Shown here one piece after another: positions 1 through 12,800 of a stretch of DNA of 64,000 nucleotides (positions are counted from its first letter, which is position 1; every line of letters starts with the position of its first letter). Source of the stretch: Isoetes taiwanensis (taxonomy: Eukaryota > Streptophyta > Lycopodiopsida > Isoetales > Isoetaceae). The DNA lies in the NCBI GenBank assembly GCA_021234155.1, contig JAJEKV010000072.1, positions 5,873,676 through 5,937,675 on the forward strand. Reading direction: 5' to 3'. Position numbers and translations under genes: made by a program. The notes below the pieces were generated by a model, which was not told the origin of the DNA, searched no databases, and worked only from the letters and a program-made list of their open reading frames with translations.

Positions 1-667
1 TTTGTTCAAGAAAGGTTAAACGTAAGAAATGTACTCACTGGATTGCAAAGCAACTTGACAATTTCACTGTGTATTTGTGCACAGTGTCAACCTTTGAGAT
101 TTATGCAAATTTGGGCCGTAGAAGATCGGAGAGCTCAATCTAATGTTTCAATTCCAAAACGGAATGTGTCAATGTCACATAAGATAAATCAGTACTTTAT
201 TAACCTTAAAATACACGAATGGGTCAGGAGTACATACCAAAATCTTTATGATTTTATTGGATGTAGAGTCAATGTAGATGCACTTGATTCGGTGACGAAG
301 GAAAGAGAAAACGTTCTGTTGCTGCTGCAAGGACAGCTTTAGCTCCTTTAGAACACTGTGTAGAGATGCAGATATAGTCGACTGGAAGACGGAGGAAAGG
401 AAGGATATTTTGACGGTGATGTAAACAGTGGATGGACGCTCCAGAAAACTTTACAAAAGTTTGACATTCTTCAATTGATAAATGATTACCTTCTTACTGT
501 TGTTAAATATAGTAAGCTGTGAGTCTTCAGACACGTTTTCAAGCAATGATTGTAACAGGTGTCGACCTCAGAAATCGAATCAGACAGGGCCGTTTGTTCT
601 TATCACAATTCGATGATAGGCTATTCCATAAAAACTGCTGAAGACGGAATTAATATCATTTGTTAAC
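1..667. other. Left flank and upstream region of the 668-1155 gene
   Basis: There is an open frame at 43-342, but it has no recognisable motif and its codon use is not convincing, so I do not call it. The stretch from about 360 to 667 is the presumed promoter and 5' UTR of the next gene. A weak TATA-like run lies near 503-512, but no core promoter element can be placed with confidence. The sequence looks clean, unlike 4-47 kb. Confidence 0.4.
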
Positions 668-1155
668 ATGGCGGACACAGCTGCAGATGTAAATTTGGAA
701 GGCATCGAGACGGACAATGGGCCTTATGAGAATGGCGACAGTACAAATCAAAATTCCGACCTTGCAGGTAATATCTGCTTGTTTAATAGTTAAGTAGCGA
801 TATTGAGTTGTTACATCTGTCTGTAGACGTCAGAGATGGATCACAGTCCCAGCAGAAACGAAAGATACAATTACCAAACTTTGAAAGGCCTCCCTTTGGA
901 TGTGCCCATACGCCCACTCAGCTTCTACGCATAAGAGTTGACCAGCTTGCCAACGAGCTGGGTTTTCTGTGTGTGGATTTCAACGAGATGTCAGAGCACT
1001 ATTTTGTCCACCAAGATAACATTGCATCAGGGTTTCACGGTGCATTTATTCGGCTGGAAGAAATGATTCTGATGGTAAAAAAATTGAAGAAATGTTTAAA
1101 GATTATGGATGTAGAGACTAACTTGAGGCACGCGTGCCGAAACGATCAAGCATAG
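668..1155 (+). CDS. Small two-exon protein of unknown function (142 aa)
   Basis: I predict exon 1 at 668-767 (ATG in a good context, AACATGGCGG) and exon 2 at 827-1155, ending in TAG. The 59-nt intron (768-826) starts GTAATATC and ends CTGTCTGTAG after a T-rich tract, and joining the exons keeps the frame (phase 1, forming an Asp codon). The N-terminal ~40 residues are acidic and Asn/Asp/Gly-rich, probably disordered. The middle has a Pro-rich patch (ERPPFGCAH), and the C-terminal half looks helical and ends in a Lys-rich segment (MVKKLKKCLKIM). I do not recognise the family. The ATG at 808 lies inside the intron and is not a start. It sits outside the duplicated block and shows no sign of the noise seen further right. 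An expressed gene is likely but unproven. Confidence 0.5.
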
Positions 1156-3305
1156 GTGTTTTGTCATGTATTTATCTTTGTTCTCAGTATACTGCATTTT
1201 GTGTATAAATCCGTGGTTTTTCTGACTGTACCGTTTCTTTGATCAATATAGTTCCTGGCAGCATCCTCAAAGTTGTTAAGTTTTCATTTGTTAAATAACC
1301 TCAAAAGGATGAAGATCCGTTGTTGATTAAAAATATAATTAGTTAGATGACATTCCAAGTAAATAGCAGGGCAATCGAACAACAATGTGCAGATGTTGGT
1401 TATAAACGGAGTCATCTGAAAGAGCGTTGGTAGCCTGAATCATTCATGTCAAGTCTTAATCTGTTTTTTTGATGCATCAGGCATGGAAATAGATGCTGCA
1501 ACTCATGTCCCTTAGAATGTATTATCAAAATGTCTATTCCAATTGCATTGACGTCACCGTATTTAACCCAAGCCACTTCTGGAATCTAGCAAGGCCACAT
1601 TTGTAAGCACCCATCTGGAGTTGCTGAGCTCACAGTTGAATATTAATCTGGAAAACTTATGAAAATTGATGGGCGTAAGAATTTATGTTATGTATAAGCA
1701 AAGTAAAAGCGGATTCAGTGCATTAAGTTGTTTTGAGGGAATAACAATTTAAAGCTTCAGGCAAAGGACCATTTTCAGCGTACCCTGCTGTTGGTACATT
1801 CCATGAAACAATATTTTAAGTTGATACTGCTGTTGGTACATTCCATGAAACAATATTTTAAGTTGATAGCGTGTCAAAAAGTTCTTGTGCATCTGTTTCA
1901 GATCCACATTTTACGTACATGTTCAGCAAGGCACTACGAACAAAAGAATCAGTTTTCAGGTCTCCCTTGTTGACAGAAGATTAATTGTTATGGTGCTGTC
2001 AACAAATGTTTTATAGTGAATGGCGTATCATATCCCAGGCTTACTCTTCCATTTTATCTTCGGTAATGTTGTCTAACGTAGATCCTCATGGATTGGAAAG
2101 ATAATTGTTTGAATGAATTTTGGCCATGACATCGTCCAAGGTATTGGGCAGTTGGACATTTTGGTGTCATAATTAGCAATTTGGGAAGTCATGAAAGTAC
2201 TGCATGCTGTTGAGTACAACGAAACTGTAATCTTTATAACTTTGAATCAAGCATGGACAGAACCCAATGCAATAATTGCCCTTTTTATAAAGAGTCATGG
2301 TTTATTTATTTAAAACAAAGATGGATATTGACAATGTATTCCAAGGCAGATCTTGTTCCAAGCCGAACTCTTCCTAGCAAACATTGAAGTAACAAAGTTT
2401 TCAAATTAACAATGATTGAGAAGGATCGCAGAATCTAATACAAATTCGAAGACTTGCTTCATAGTTTCCATCGCGATTTGGTTGCTTTTACAAAAATGCT
2501 ATATATACACAAAACATCAAATGATCTACTTTTTGTTTATTTGTTTGAGCTTTCCCAATATGTTGCAAGAGCAAATTGCTTTCTTTACTCCAAGTCTCAT
2601 TGGAGTTACTTGACTGATTGTAACTCTTTGTCTTTCTCGATTCATATAAATTGCCCGAGCACACTTAGGCGTAGAAAATCTTGGCATCCAAGTTGCCTTT
2701 CTCAATTCAAATTTCGGTGATGATTTTTGTTCGATATCCCGCAGTGAATTACATTTACAACCATTTAGAAGCAAAGTTGAGAGCAACAATTTAATTCAAT
2801 TTGTTGTACCCGACATTTCGTTTATATAAATCGATGAATCATCTCGCACTATGGTCGAGAATTTTTTTTCCCTCATCATTGAAAGCAATGGATCGCTACT
2901 TCTGCAGTCCAATCTATCAACCTTGCAAAAAGAATGTACCTATACCGCAGGGAAAAAAATTCAGGAAACAAAACTTGTGTGGTATTGTAACTATCCTTTT
3001 ACCTTTTGCTGCTTATCACATTTGTTTGACATGTATGACACCAAAAATTATTGTTTTCTTCACTCACTTTCTTCATGCAGAACTTGCAAGCATTGTACCA
3101 TAAAGTTTGCTCTGGGTCGATAAGTCGTATTTAATTAAAGTGGGACAAATCTTGAATTTTGGGACTCGGACTGAAAATGGGACAAAAAAATTTCTGAATT
3201 CATTGCTTGAATAGAATTACACATCACACACAAAGAATTGGGTTACTTGTTTTCCTCATAAATTTTACAAACCACTAGTTGAGAAAGTTCTCAGGCTTCT
3301 CAATA
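1156..3305. other. AT-rich intergenic DNA, no gene recognised
   Basis: Only short overlapping frames on both strands occur here (for example 2416-3123 and 2526-2789 minus), without family motifs or splice support. The first few hundred bases may be 3' UTR of the preceding gene. Apart from the 42-bp tandem duplication near 1.8 kb I see nothing specific. Confidence 0.5.
1785..1868 (+). repeat. Perfect 42-bp direct tandem duplication
   Basis: The units at 1785-1826 and 1827-1868 are identical (starting CTGCTGTTGGTACATTCC and ending TTAAGTTGATA). Perfect identity suggests a recent slip or a local duplication, and it lies in non-coding DNA. Confidence 0.9.
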
Positions 3306-6223
3306 TTATCTACCCTCATACAATGATATAGCATGGAGGTTGCTCATGGCTTTGTCCATCTCCCTTTTTGGGATCTTGTGTGTGTTCTCCTTTGCAGTGT
3401 GAGAACTTGGATATGACCATACCACACACTCCACCAATTCCCTCCTTTGAGGATCAGCATAATTTGCCCTCCACTTCTTCTCCCGTGATGGTCGGGTGTA
3501 TTGCTCCTTCAAGTTGCCTTTCTTGTGTCTCCCAATGGCTCCCAATATTGAATTTGGAATCCGGGACGTAACTCCTCTCCATCAGGCATAGTGGTGGTTA
3601 CATCAGAGAGTGCCACCCCTAACCATATTGGACAGTCCTCATCATCGTGCCTTACTAGCACAAAGTATCCTTCCTTGATGTCCTCAAAGGGATCCCACTC
3701 GGGAAGATCAAACCACTTTGGCTTTGAGGCCTTACTTCCCACAAACCACTTGGAACCCTTTGTTAGGACCCAAGTGAACATTCTTAGACGTGCTTGCTCC
3801 TTGAGAACCCTCCCATCTTGACTCGCAAGAACCCGCCTCTTAGCTTCCTCCCACATGGTTGTTCGGTTTCTAAGCATGTCACAACTTTCTCCCAAAGACT
3901 TGATTAGGGGAGTCCATTTGATTTTTCTTAAGAATGGAGGTGTGCTTTGATTTCGAACATCATCCCAAATGCGTTATGTAATCCTTGATGCCCTTCACTA
4001 GTTGGCTAGAGTCTTTTGACAGGTCTTGAAGGGAGGTAGTGGTTTTGGCTGCCCTTTAGGGATGAGAACTTCACCAAAGAAGCACCCCCCTCGCCACAAC
4101 TCGATTCCTTGTACGAGACATCCACAACTTGTCACCGGTCTCCACTTATATTGCATGATTGGTATTCCATCCCTAACCCAAAACTTGAACTGAAGTGGCT
4201 TTGTTTGTGTGTCCTGTCAACTGGTCCTTACCATCTAGCAAGTATCCCTCTACAAATGATTTCCAATCACGCAACCTCATCCATCAAGAATGCCATTGGG
4301 TTGGGGTCAATGCAGCTCTCAAACACATCCATTAGTTCGTAGACTAGTCACGTTTTCTCTCTTGAGCTTGGTGGAGAAGGTTCCAAAGAACCCATCTATA
4401 TCATCATGCGCGATGCCCAACCATCATGAATCCCACTTTCACAACTTTGAATACTCCCCTTCTTTGTCAAGTATGACATTGCCCCAAACATCCATCTATT
4501 CTTGTTTTCTTTCCAACGGTTGTCCAATTGAACACATAGCTCCTCAGTGGTGGTTTCTCAAGTAAGGGGAAATCATCCCAAGTCCTCCTTGATTCACTAG
4601 ACACCTTGGATGTGAGCCTTTTATCCGCCTTTGGTAACAAAGCGGTTGATCATCCATCAAAGCCTCAAAAATGGGTGCTGAAGGGGAATACCTCCTCCCT
4701 TCTATTGATCCTTTCTCTAGTGTTCTCAAACACTTGAAAATAGAGCTCACATGGAAGTTTGGATCATCCCTCCATAGATCAAGCACAAAATGACCATATG
4801 TTCCAGGTTCCATGACCATGTGTTAAGACACCCCGGACTTACTTTCATCTGAAAAGCGCTTTTGACAACGCTTGGGTAAAGGATCTAGCTTTGGCAAGAA
4901 AGTCTTGTGTTGGTCCATCTTATCATGAATTATACACAAAAATTTGTCCTTTTGCATCTCTAAAATGTTCTCCACTGCCAATACAACTGTCTACATGATA
5001 TTTGGTCCCTTTGGTGATCTGCAAATTGCTCCCTAATTGCCATTCTTTCTTTCTCTATTGCAGTTGATGCAAGTGTATCCTTGAGTTGAATGCAAGTGTT
5101 GCACTTTGAAAATGGCATGTGTTGCGTGACACTCCACGCCCGAGAAGTGAGTGCTCCATAACTTGTTGAAATGTGATTGAGAAAGAGGCCTACCTCCAGT
5201 AGTTTCTAGGATGGAGTTGACCTCTTTAAGGCACTCTTTCTGGATGTAATGTTGTGGCAATACCCTTTGGACCACTCGCACACCGTGCTCGTTCACCTTC
5301 GACTTGTGGGGCATAGATTGAGACATGTATCTCACAAAGCTCTCAAGACTGCAAGCAATGGCCTTGAGAGTATTTGCTCTAGGTTTCAAAGTGAGTGCAT
5401 TACCATGTTGGAATAAAATCAGGCCCTTTTCTAACCCGGCCCCCAAGATTCGTAAAATGAAGACTTGTTCACCCCAAGAATCCATCTCAATGCTCTCATA
5501 CATACCTTCATGCCCCTCAATTGATATAGTAGCCTTCCCTGTATTTTCATCATAGCTGGAATTCCTACACAAGGAGTAAATGAAATTAATCCTATCTTTT
5601 TTTGAAGTCTGTCCAATGTATTGGGACCTTATCCGCACGAGGTCATCCCACATTGTATCTTTGTGCAATCTAGGTTGTAACACTCTTGTCCCCTAATTGC
5701 CTCTAGGTTTTCTTTGGTTGGGGCCATACTTTCCATCCTCTCTAAATATTTGTCACTTCTAGGCCTCTTTGGGCACCCCCTTAGGCTGCCTCTTATGAAA
5801 AACATAGCGTCTCTTCCTTGTGATCAAAGGATGCTTATCGACCACCAAATCTTCCACATGGCCTTGGGTGGGCCTTTGGGGTATGTAGTTCAATAGGGCA
5901 TTCGGACTATCACCATTCTTGTGTGTAATATATCGATTGGCCATATCAACCGAAGTTTGGGACTCCAACAACCCGAAGCGGACAATGCAATCACTAGAGC
6001 TTCCCTGGGACATGATTGTATCAACTTGGATAAGAAGCTTCACAATGCCAACTCCAAGATGATCATCTCCCAGCCTTTCATCATTCACACTATCAAATGG
6101 ATCAACTGCAGTTATTATCCCCTCTCCAAATACCGTCTGGTTGCAAGGGTGCAACAAAAGGCAACCCATCTTCCTCCATTGGAGCCTAGGGCAATGCTCT
6201 CTGCTGGACTTCCTTGGCTCCAT
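3306..6223 (-). pseudogene. Decayed transposon protein with VGHTH/DDID-type DDE-like core (copy A, includes the unduplicated C-terminus)
   Basis: Minus-strand fragments in order from 6223 to 3306 form one broken gene. An N-terminal piece (5759-6223) is followed by a piece with HKDTMWDDLVRIRSQY and FQHGNALTLKPRANT (5033-5683). Then comes a piece with IIHDKMDQHKT and APIFEALMDDQPLC (about 4544-4960), and frame-shifted coding between 4120 and 4540 with QLDNRWKENKN and VGHTHDDIDGFF. The C-terminal region (3306-3895) contains YFVLVRHDDEDCPIWLGVAL and GFQIQYWEPLG. From memory, the DKMD, QLDN...NK and VGHTH.DID motifs match a transposon-associated family common in non-seed plants and protists (I believe the DUF7869 type); the C-terminal domain looks BAH/chromo-like. 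Frameshifts separate the pieces, and whether they are real or sequencing errors is uncertain. Copy A alone retains the part 3' of ~4126. Confidence 0.5.
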
Positions 6224-6269
6224 TTTACTCCTCTCACATGCTCCCTAAATGAAAAAGCTCACATTAAAA

Positions 6270-6540
6270 CCATATAGCCCCAAACACCACAAATATGACC
6301 ATATGAACCATATAAAACCATACAAACATATTAAATATAACCATATTAAACCATATTAAATCATACAACCATATTAACTAAAATCATATAACCATATTAA
6401 ACCATACAACCATATTCATTGTAAACCATATGTAAACATTGTAACCATACATAACCTTTAATACTATTCAACCATTGAAACCATATTAAATATATAACAT
6501 AAGGTAATATATATAAACATATAACCTTTAATATCTTGTC
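6270..6540. repeat. AT-rich minisatellite with CCATATTAAA units (copy A)
   Basis: About 270 bp built from irregular 9-18-bp units such as AACCATATTAAACCATA. It lies just upstream of the minus-strand transposon gene. It matches 32935-33205 almost base for base; I see one substitution, ACATAACC versus ATATAACC. Confidence 0.85.
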
Positions 6541-7470
6541 ATGGCCACGTGGCGCCTCCTCAGAGGCTGAAAGCGTGGCCATGTCAAGAACCCGCATCGC
6601 CATCGGCCATGGAGGGCATGGCCACACGCGGATGTAAGTTTATTATTGCACTTTTTACGAGGGTTCGAGGGTGCGCCAGTGTAATTAACGCACCTCTTCC
6701 TCCCCCAGACCATTCTTCCTCCCTGTTTTCTCGGATCACTCTTAGCTCTGTATTTTCCTTAAAGCGGGTCTTCGTCAGCGATCGTCGAACCGAGCCATTC
6801 CAAGGCCATCTTATGACGGCGGCTTGGTCGACGGATCGAGACGCTTCAGCCGTAGAAGTGTTCGCGCAGATTGAGTGTTCGAAAGCTGGGCACGCTTGCG
6901 AGAAGAAAGTGAGGCCTTTTTTACTGCTGCTTTTTAGTTTTCTGTAAGTCCTTTACTGCATATTTACTTATATTCTGTTGTTAGAGGCTCTTATTAATCC
7001 CTGATACAATTTATAGTGGAACAACCGTGATTCACGCTTTCTTAACGTTGTACCCACATGGAATCGAACACGGGAGCTTCCTCCTCATGCAAAGAAATCT
7101 TCCAGGTATGTTTTTGTAATATCATACCCTTTTTTAATCTCATTTCTCTCTACTGTTCTCTGTTTTCTCATTAATCTCACTAGTCTCTCTGTTATCTGTT
7201 TTCCTTTTGTATTGTTTTCTGTTTCTGTTATCTTTTTCTTGCTTGTGGTTGAATTGAATACATTGTACAGGCACAAGTGAGAGTAGTGGTAAGAGTAGTA
7301 GCAAGCAACCGAGATAGAAATCATCAGAGACAGGTGTTAGTAAGTAAGGTATTGCAGAGCATTAACAGAACATTACTAGGAGAGATTCACAAAAGATATA
7401 GCTAAACTGTCTAAGAATGTTTCATAACGTAACATAACTAGGAATGTTTTCTCCCGAGAACTAAGAATAG
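6541..7470 (+). other. Non-coding or poorly resolved stretch with a possible exon (copy A)
   Basis: An ATG at 7060 opens MESNTGASSSC and is followed by a GTATGT donor-like site at 7106 and a pyrimidine-rich tract ending TTGTACAG at ~7270. The same arrangement occurs at 33725-33936. Reading through the splice soon meets a stop, so I do not call a gene. The stretch just downstream of 6540 is noisy compared with copy B. Confidence 0.3.
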
Positions 7471-7479
7471 GAATTGCTT

Positions 7480-8900
7480 TCGAAGACCGCATTTCTAACT
7501 CACAAAGATATCCTCCACTGCAGGAGACATGCAGAAGAAAGTGGCGAAGTTGAGAATACCCCCCTTGCCAACAAATTCAGAAGTACAGAGGCCTTCTTTC
7601 GACAAGGCGAGTCGAGAACTCTTCTCACGAGGCGCAGAAGAGGGAGTGTACACACTGACTGGCTGGTTGAGGGATTCTCGACTCGCGATTTGAGTTGATG
7701 CCTACTAGCGTCTTCACATTCTTTGTAAAAGCTGCTGCGACCTTCTCGACCGATGAGTGAGAATGTCATACCCTCGTCAATAGCCCTTTGGCAAATAAGG
7801 TGCCTCCACCGGTCGAACCCACTCTCCCCGAACCATGCTCATCGAATATTGCGGGAGGGCTCGGCTCCGACCGGGTGGAGGCCTCGGCGACTAACCAAGG
7901 TTGGCGTTTTCTCGACTCATGAGTGAGAAAAGCGCCTAGTGGACTACGCTGGCGGCTGCGGACAGTCTTAACCACTCTCCTTCAAACTATCTTCCTCGGA
8001 TATTATGAAGGGAAGTGGTTTTGTCACTGGGCCAACTCGGCCAACCCAATTCTCGTGGTGGGCGCGGCGGGCCTCTACCCGATCAAAAGACCGTCTCTTG
8101 AACCATCTTCGTGAATATTGCAGAAGGAAATGGGCTCTCGCGGGGTGGAGGCTACAATTAACCACCAGGGAAACCACGTATTTGTATGCATTCTGGGCTA
8201 CAGGAAATGAATGCCTTATTCAAACCGGCACTCCATGTGTACTATCCGAGTTCTCGATGGCTAAGGCATTCTCGATTTGGCGGTCGAGAATGTGGACAGA
8301 AACCAACACTTTCGATTTCTGGGCTCGCAAGTCGAATCCCTTAGCCCAAGCCTCCTCGTGTGTGGTCAGCATGGCCTCGACCCGGTCGAGCCACTCCTTC
8401 GAACCATCTTCCTCGAATATTCTGCGAAGGGAGGGGGCTCTGTGGGGTGGAGGCCTCTACAACCAACCACGTGGAAACCCATGTAGCTTGTTGTCTCCGT
8501 GATTCGACTCGGGCGAGTCGAGATTGCAGAGAGGAAGTTATGGCTTACATTCTACTTCGCCGTGAGAATCCCTTTAGCCTAATCCTTCCACATAGCAATG
8601 CCCGCTCCAGAGTGCATTCTCGGGTCCTATGATACTGAGCCACTCTCCTTCAAACTATAATGTCAATGAGCGAAGGGAAGTGGCCCCGACCGTCTAGTGC
8701 CTTTGGGTCTTAGCATAGGTCTCTACAACCAAGCATCAGATTCTCCTGCTTGTAGTCCTGTGTGCCTCTAGCCTGCCTCGAGCCACTTCTCCTTCGAACC
8801 ATCTTCCTCGAATATTGCGAAGAGGAGTGGTTCCGACCGGTGGAGAGGCCCTCTCGACTAACCACGGGAGGATGCATTTGAACCGCATCTCCCCGGGCCT
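7480..8900. repeat. Six-unit tandem array with a GAACCATCTTCCTCGAATAT core (copy A)
   Basis: About six degenerate units starting near 7800, 7965, 8085, 8380, 8636 and 8780 share the core GCCACTCTCCTTCGAACC, then CTCGAATATTGCGAAG, then GGTGGAGGCCTC and CAACTAACCAC. They alternate with short palindromes of the CTCGACT...AGTCGAG type. The better-resolved equivalent is at 34484-35580. Confidence 0.6.
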
Positions 8901-9849
8901 TAGACCTAGCCCCGATCTATATACAACATTCTAAGAAAACATTCCAAGAAAAATACACCTAAAATGGATCTCGTTCAAGTTTACCCTCGATCCATTGTTT
9001 CCTTGCCGAAAGCATCTCTCAACCCAAGAGAGTAAATCATCTCGAAGCTGAAAAATGCCGGACAAGGAAACAATAAACCCGTCGAGCTTATGAGCGTAGT
9101 TCCATGATTTAAAACACGTATCGTGATGTTCTACACCTAAAATAATACAGCATCTCTCAAACTCACTTTCCACGCCATGAAATTCTTGCCATCAGATCAC
9201 CTGATCCCCGCAGCCACACCGAGAGTCTTTGCTTCTTCCTGGCCGGTCTCATCAATAGTGCACTCTCATCTAATACTTTGTATCACTCGCGATTTTCGCC
9301 AGATCCCCTCGCTCCATGGCGCCCAGTTGTAGAGTTCCCGTCTGGCAAATTTCTCCTCTCCGCTTCCACCTTTAGTCGCGTTTCATCGATCAAATCAACC
9401 GCTGGCAATAGGGGATCGCCATGGCCAGAAAAACACATTTAAGGCGTTTAGCAGCTTACCGTGCGGGCGTTTATTCCGAAGCGGTCGCTATACGATGTCT
9501 CCCTCCGAACTCAGCGTCGCCAATGCCGCAGTTGAAGATAAACTACGCCCGGGCCACAAAGTCCCTTGATGTGATTAAATTTAAATAGTGTTTAAGCTGG
9601 CTAAAGTCGACCGTGTCGCATTCTCTTAGCCCGCTTTTTCTTACAAATGATTGCATGTCCTAAATTCAAACTAAAGAACACCGATCTTTTTACATGCACC
9701 TAAAACTCACAACGCTACGGAGGAAACTTAATTTACGTAAGGGTCCCAAGAGGATGAGAGGGCATACGCATTACGACTCCGCCCAAGAAGTTTAGGCACG
9801 GAGGGGATGCTAGTTTTAGCGGCAAAGAAGAAGAAGAAGACTAACACCC

Positions 9850-12800
9850 CGTGTGAGCTCGAGGTTTTTTTTGTCTAATACCTTAATCGATCCATCCTTT
9901 CTTCTTGCAAAGATTCACCCTGACTCACTAGTGATCACCGGGTCAACTCCGCTTCTTCGCCATCGAGGGACTGGAGACAGAGCTTCTGACACACCCGCCA
10001 GATTCTTGGTGGTATGTCGAGGTATCAACAAGTGGGAAGGAGAAAGACTGCTTTTCCACCAAAGGGACAAGAAGAGCTCCGAGACAAGTACAAGAAAATC
10101 GGTGTTGTGCTCTCCGGCCCGCCCCGCATTCAAGCATTTAACACTACATGTCGAGGGACTCATTTAAGAGTAAGTTCTATCACACCAAAAATTAGCGCTT
10201 CAAATTATTCTCACTCTTCCATGAGCAAGGCTATGGCACCAAAAAAAGGCAAAGTGCTTTTTAAATTGTCGTAACCTTTGGTGGAAGGATCCCGAAGGGA
10301 TGAAGGAGGCCTGAACCCTAACATCCGTGGAGCTTGGAATGGAGATTTCAGAGTCGTGGAAAACTGCTCAATACCGGGAGCTTCACTTCTCTACCGTATG
10401 CCAAGACTCTACAACACTCTCTAGTTGGGGAATGAAGTGGTTCATACACAAAAAGTCCACCAAAAACAAAGATGTGGAAGATGACACCACACGGGAGGAA
10501 TCGGGATGACTAAGGAGACGGAAGATATGGTCGACTCCCCAATAATGGATCCGCATGATCAGATCGTGATTTCACAGTAGAGGGGCACGTAAAAATGGAG
10601 CGGCCGCTCAAGATATCCGCTGGGAATATCACACAAGCCGCCGCCGGACATTAGACTACGGCAAGGTTTGCACGGAGATGCCGCCTTGTTCAACCACGGG
10701 AATTTAATCCAGCACACATGCCGGAGATTAACCCGATGGTGCTACATCCCCGGTGCATCCAATGCCCGCGATGTCATACCTTTTAGCGATCGACCGGCGA
10801 GTTGTTCACCGGGAAGTCCGAGGAAGATCCAAGGGAAAGGACGCCCCGCTCGGGTTGTAGACGGTCAGCATTCGCTAGGGGCGCAAGTATTGCGAGAAGG
10901 GAGGTGCCGCAGCGATCAAGGATAGATATGCAAGCGAAAGAGTGCAGAAGTTCTTCTACGGAGACGCCAAGAACCTAACGGGCCAAAGATTAGCCAACGC
11001 CAGAACACAATAGCAGCGAAAAGCGAAGCACGAAGGTAAATAACTCTCAATCCTAACATTTGCCGAATATCATCGGGGTTTCGACCATGAGAAAGTCGAA
11101 AGCTGTGGTAACACGTAAAAATCAAAGGATGTGAGTTCTCGACTCGCGAAGTCGAAAACCCGCAGAAGTAAAAAGAAAATTAGATATTCAAGGGACTTTT
11201 CGACCATAGAAACAGAAAGCCCTACCATCTTAACGCTTTTCCCGACATCATCGGCTTTTCGACCGAAGTCGAGAAAGCCGGTAACACGTAAAATCAAAGG
11301 ATGCAGAGCTTTGACTCGCTGAGTCGAGAAACCCTGATAAGTAAAAGAAGGGGACTTTCGACCGTGTTACTTTATTTACCGCTTATTCCGTGTTTGTAGA
11401 TACTTTCATGCTCCTCGACATTGGTACAATGACCTAATGCAGCCTTATCCCCACTGCATCATACACGCTAGGCAACAAGTGGAAAGCATTGGGTTGTCCT
11501 CGGCAATTCTAAAGGAAACAGGCTCCCCTGATAAGTGGGAAGACCTTTTGAGAAACTATGCATATATTCTCACCGGGAGGGACAGAAGATGATGAGGGAG
11601 AGGAAGAAGAGGAGAAGAAGAAGAGAACACCAAGGAAAGGCAGGAGTCTCTCTCGCACCAATATGACCTCATTCTTAGCACCGAGGCGGGCCTGGGAGAA
11701 ATGGACCGAGATATGGGCTCAATGGACAAGAGGCAAGCTGAAGGACAAAGAATGGAGAGTTTCCAAGCTGTGCCGGACCCCAAGCCGTTTTTGACAAGCA
11801 TTTCATGAAGAGGATACAGGCCCGACTTCCGACAAAGAAACGCTTGACCTACAAGGCAAAATCTTGGAAGGAACAATCCTACTAAGGAAGACCAGAGTTC
11901 TAAAATGCGTGGACTAAAGGATTATGCCACGCCCTAAAGTTTAACGGGCAAAGTAGAAGAAGGCATCACTGAAGTTCTCAAGAATGTTGCATCTAATGAA
12001 TACCATGATTTTGATTATTACAAGGAAAAGGCTGCCCTTGATGAGGAAGACATGAAGGAATTGAACCGCCTATGTCAACCCTACATCAACACCAAGCAAG
12101 CTGCATCGCCAAAACCCTTCCTTTCCCCGAACGTAATATGGCAATTCAAGAGGAAGCTTGATTCGGTGGTCCCATTTAAGGCGTGCACGATAGCCCCCAT
12201 TCGGTAACGTAACTTTGGGACACAAGGGATTTGGTGGTCCGAACCGGCACTGACCCCGTGGGCACTATTTCTTGCCATCAATATGATCGAAGACCCCACC
12301 TTTTTTGACAAAGCTGACATAGAGCAGTTGGTACAAGACGGTTCCGACATGACCGCCCTCGATACTTTCTCTTATCTTTTGCATGCCTCGCAATCGCATT
12401 AACCGCCGCCTCCCAATGGGCACTGATATTAACTTCACCAACAAGATCATGCACTCCATATACCAACTTGATCATGAGTGCAGACTTGGTTTGCCGGAAG
12501 GCACCAAGCTTTGCCAACATAGTTTTGATTTTGATTTCAAGATCTGGCCATCGACTCGATAAGTGGTGGTCTAGCGAAAGCATCATTATCTCGACAAGTT
12601 CATGATCTCTCAAGAGCGCATGGAACCCTCGAAGGGGCAGATTGGCGGAGGATGTTCCATCGATGGACAAGGTCAAGAAAGATGGTGCGACAAGTCCTAT
12701 ACATAGAATTCCTATCCGCCAAGAGTTATCAAATACTTCATAACCAGCTTTTGGTCGAGGAAGATCAAATTGCGCGCAGTGGTACATGAATGGCCGTTTC

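Noticed and set aside
808-1155. Start of the small gene at the ATG at 808
   Set aside because: That ATG lies in the T-rich end of a predicted intron; the exon starting at 668 gives a better context and a frame-preserving splice.
2416-3123. Overlapping plus- and minus-strand frames of 60-100 residues
   Set aside because: No motif, no splice support and several frames open at once in AT-rich DNA.
6270-6540. CRISPR-like regular short repeats
   Set aside because: Units are irregular, AT-only and without unique spacers, in a eukaryotic context.
9826-9842. AAG microsatellite
   Set aside because: Too short (about five units) to be of interest.
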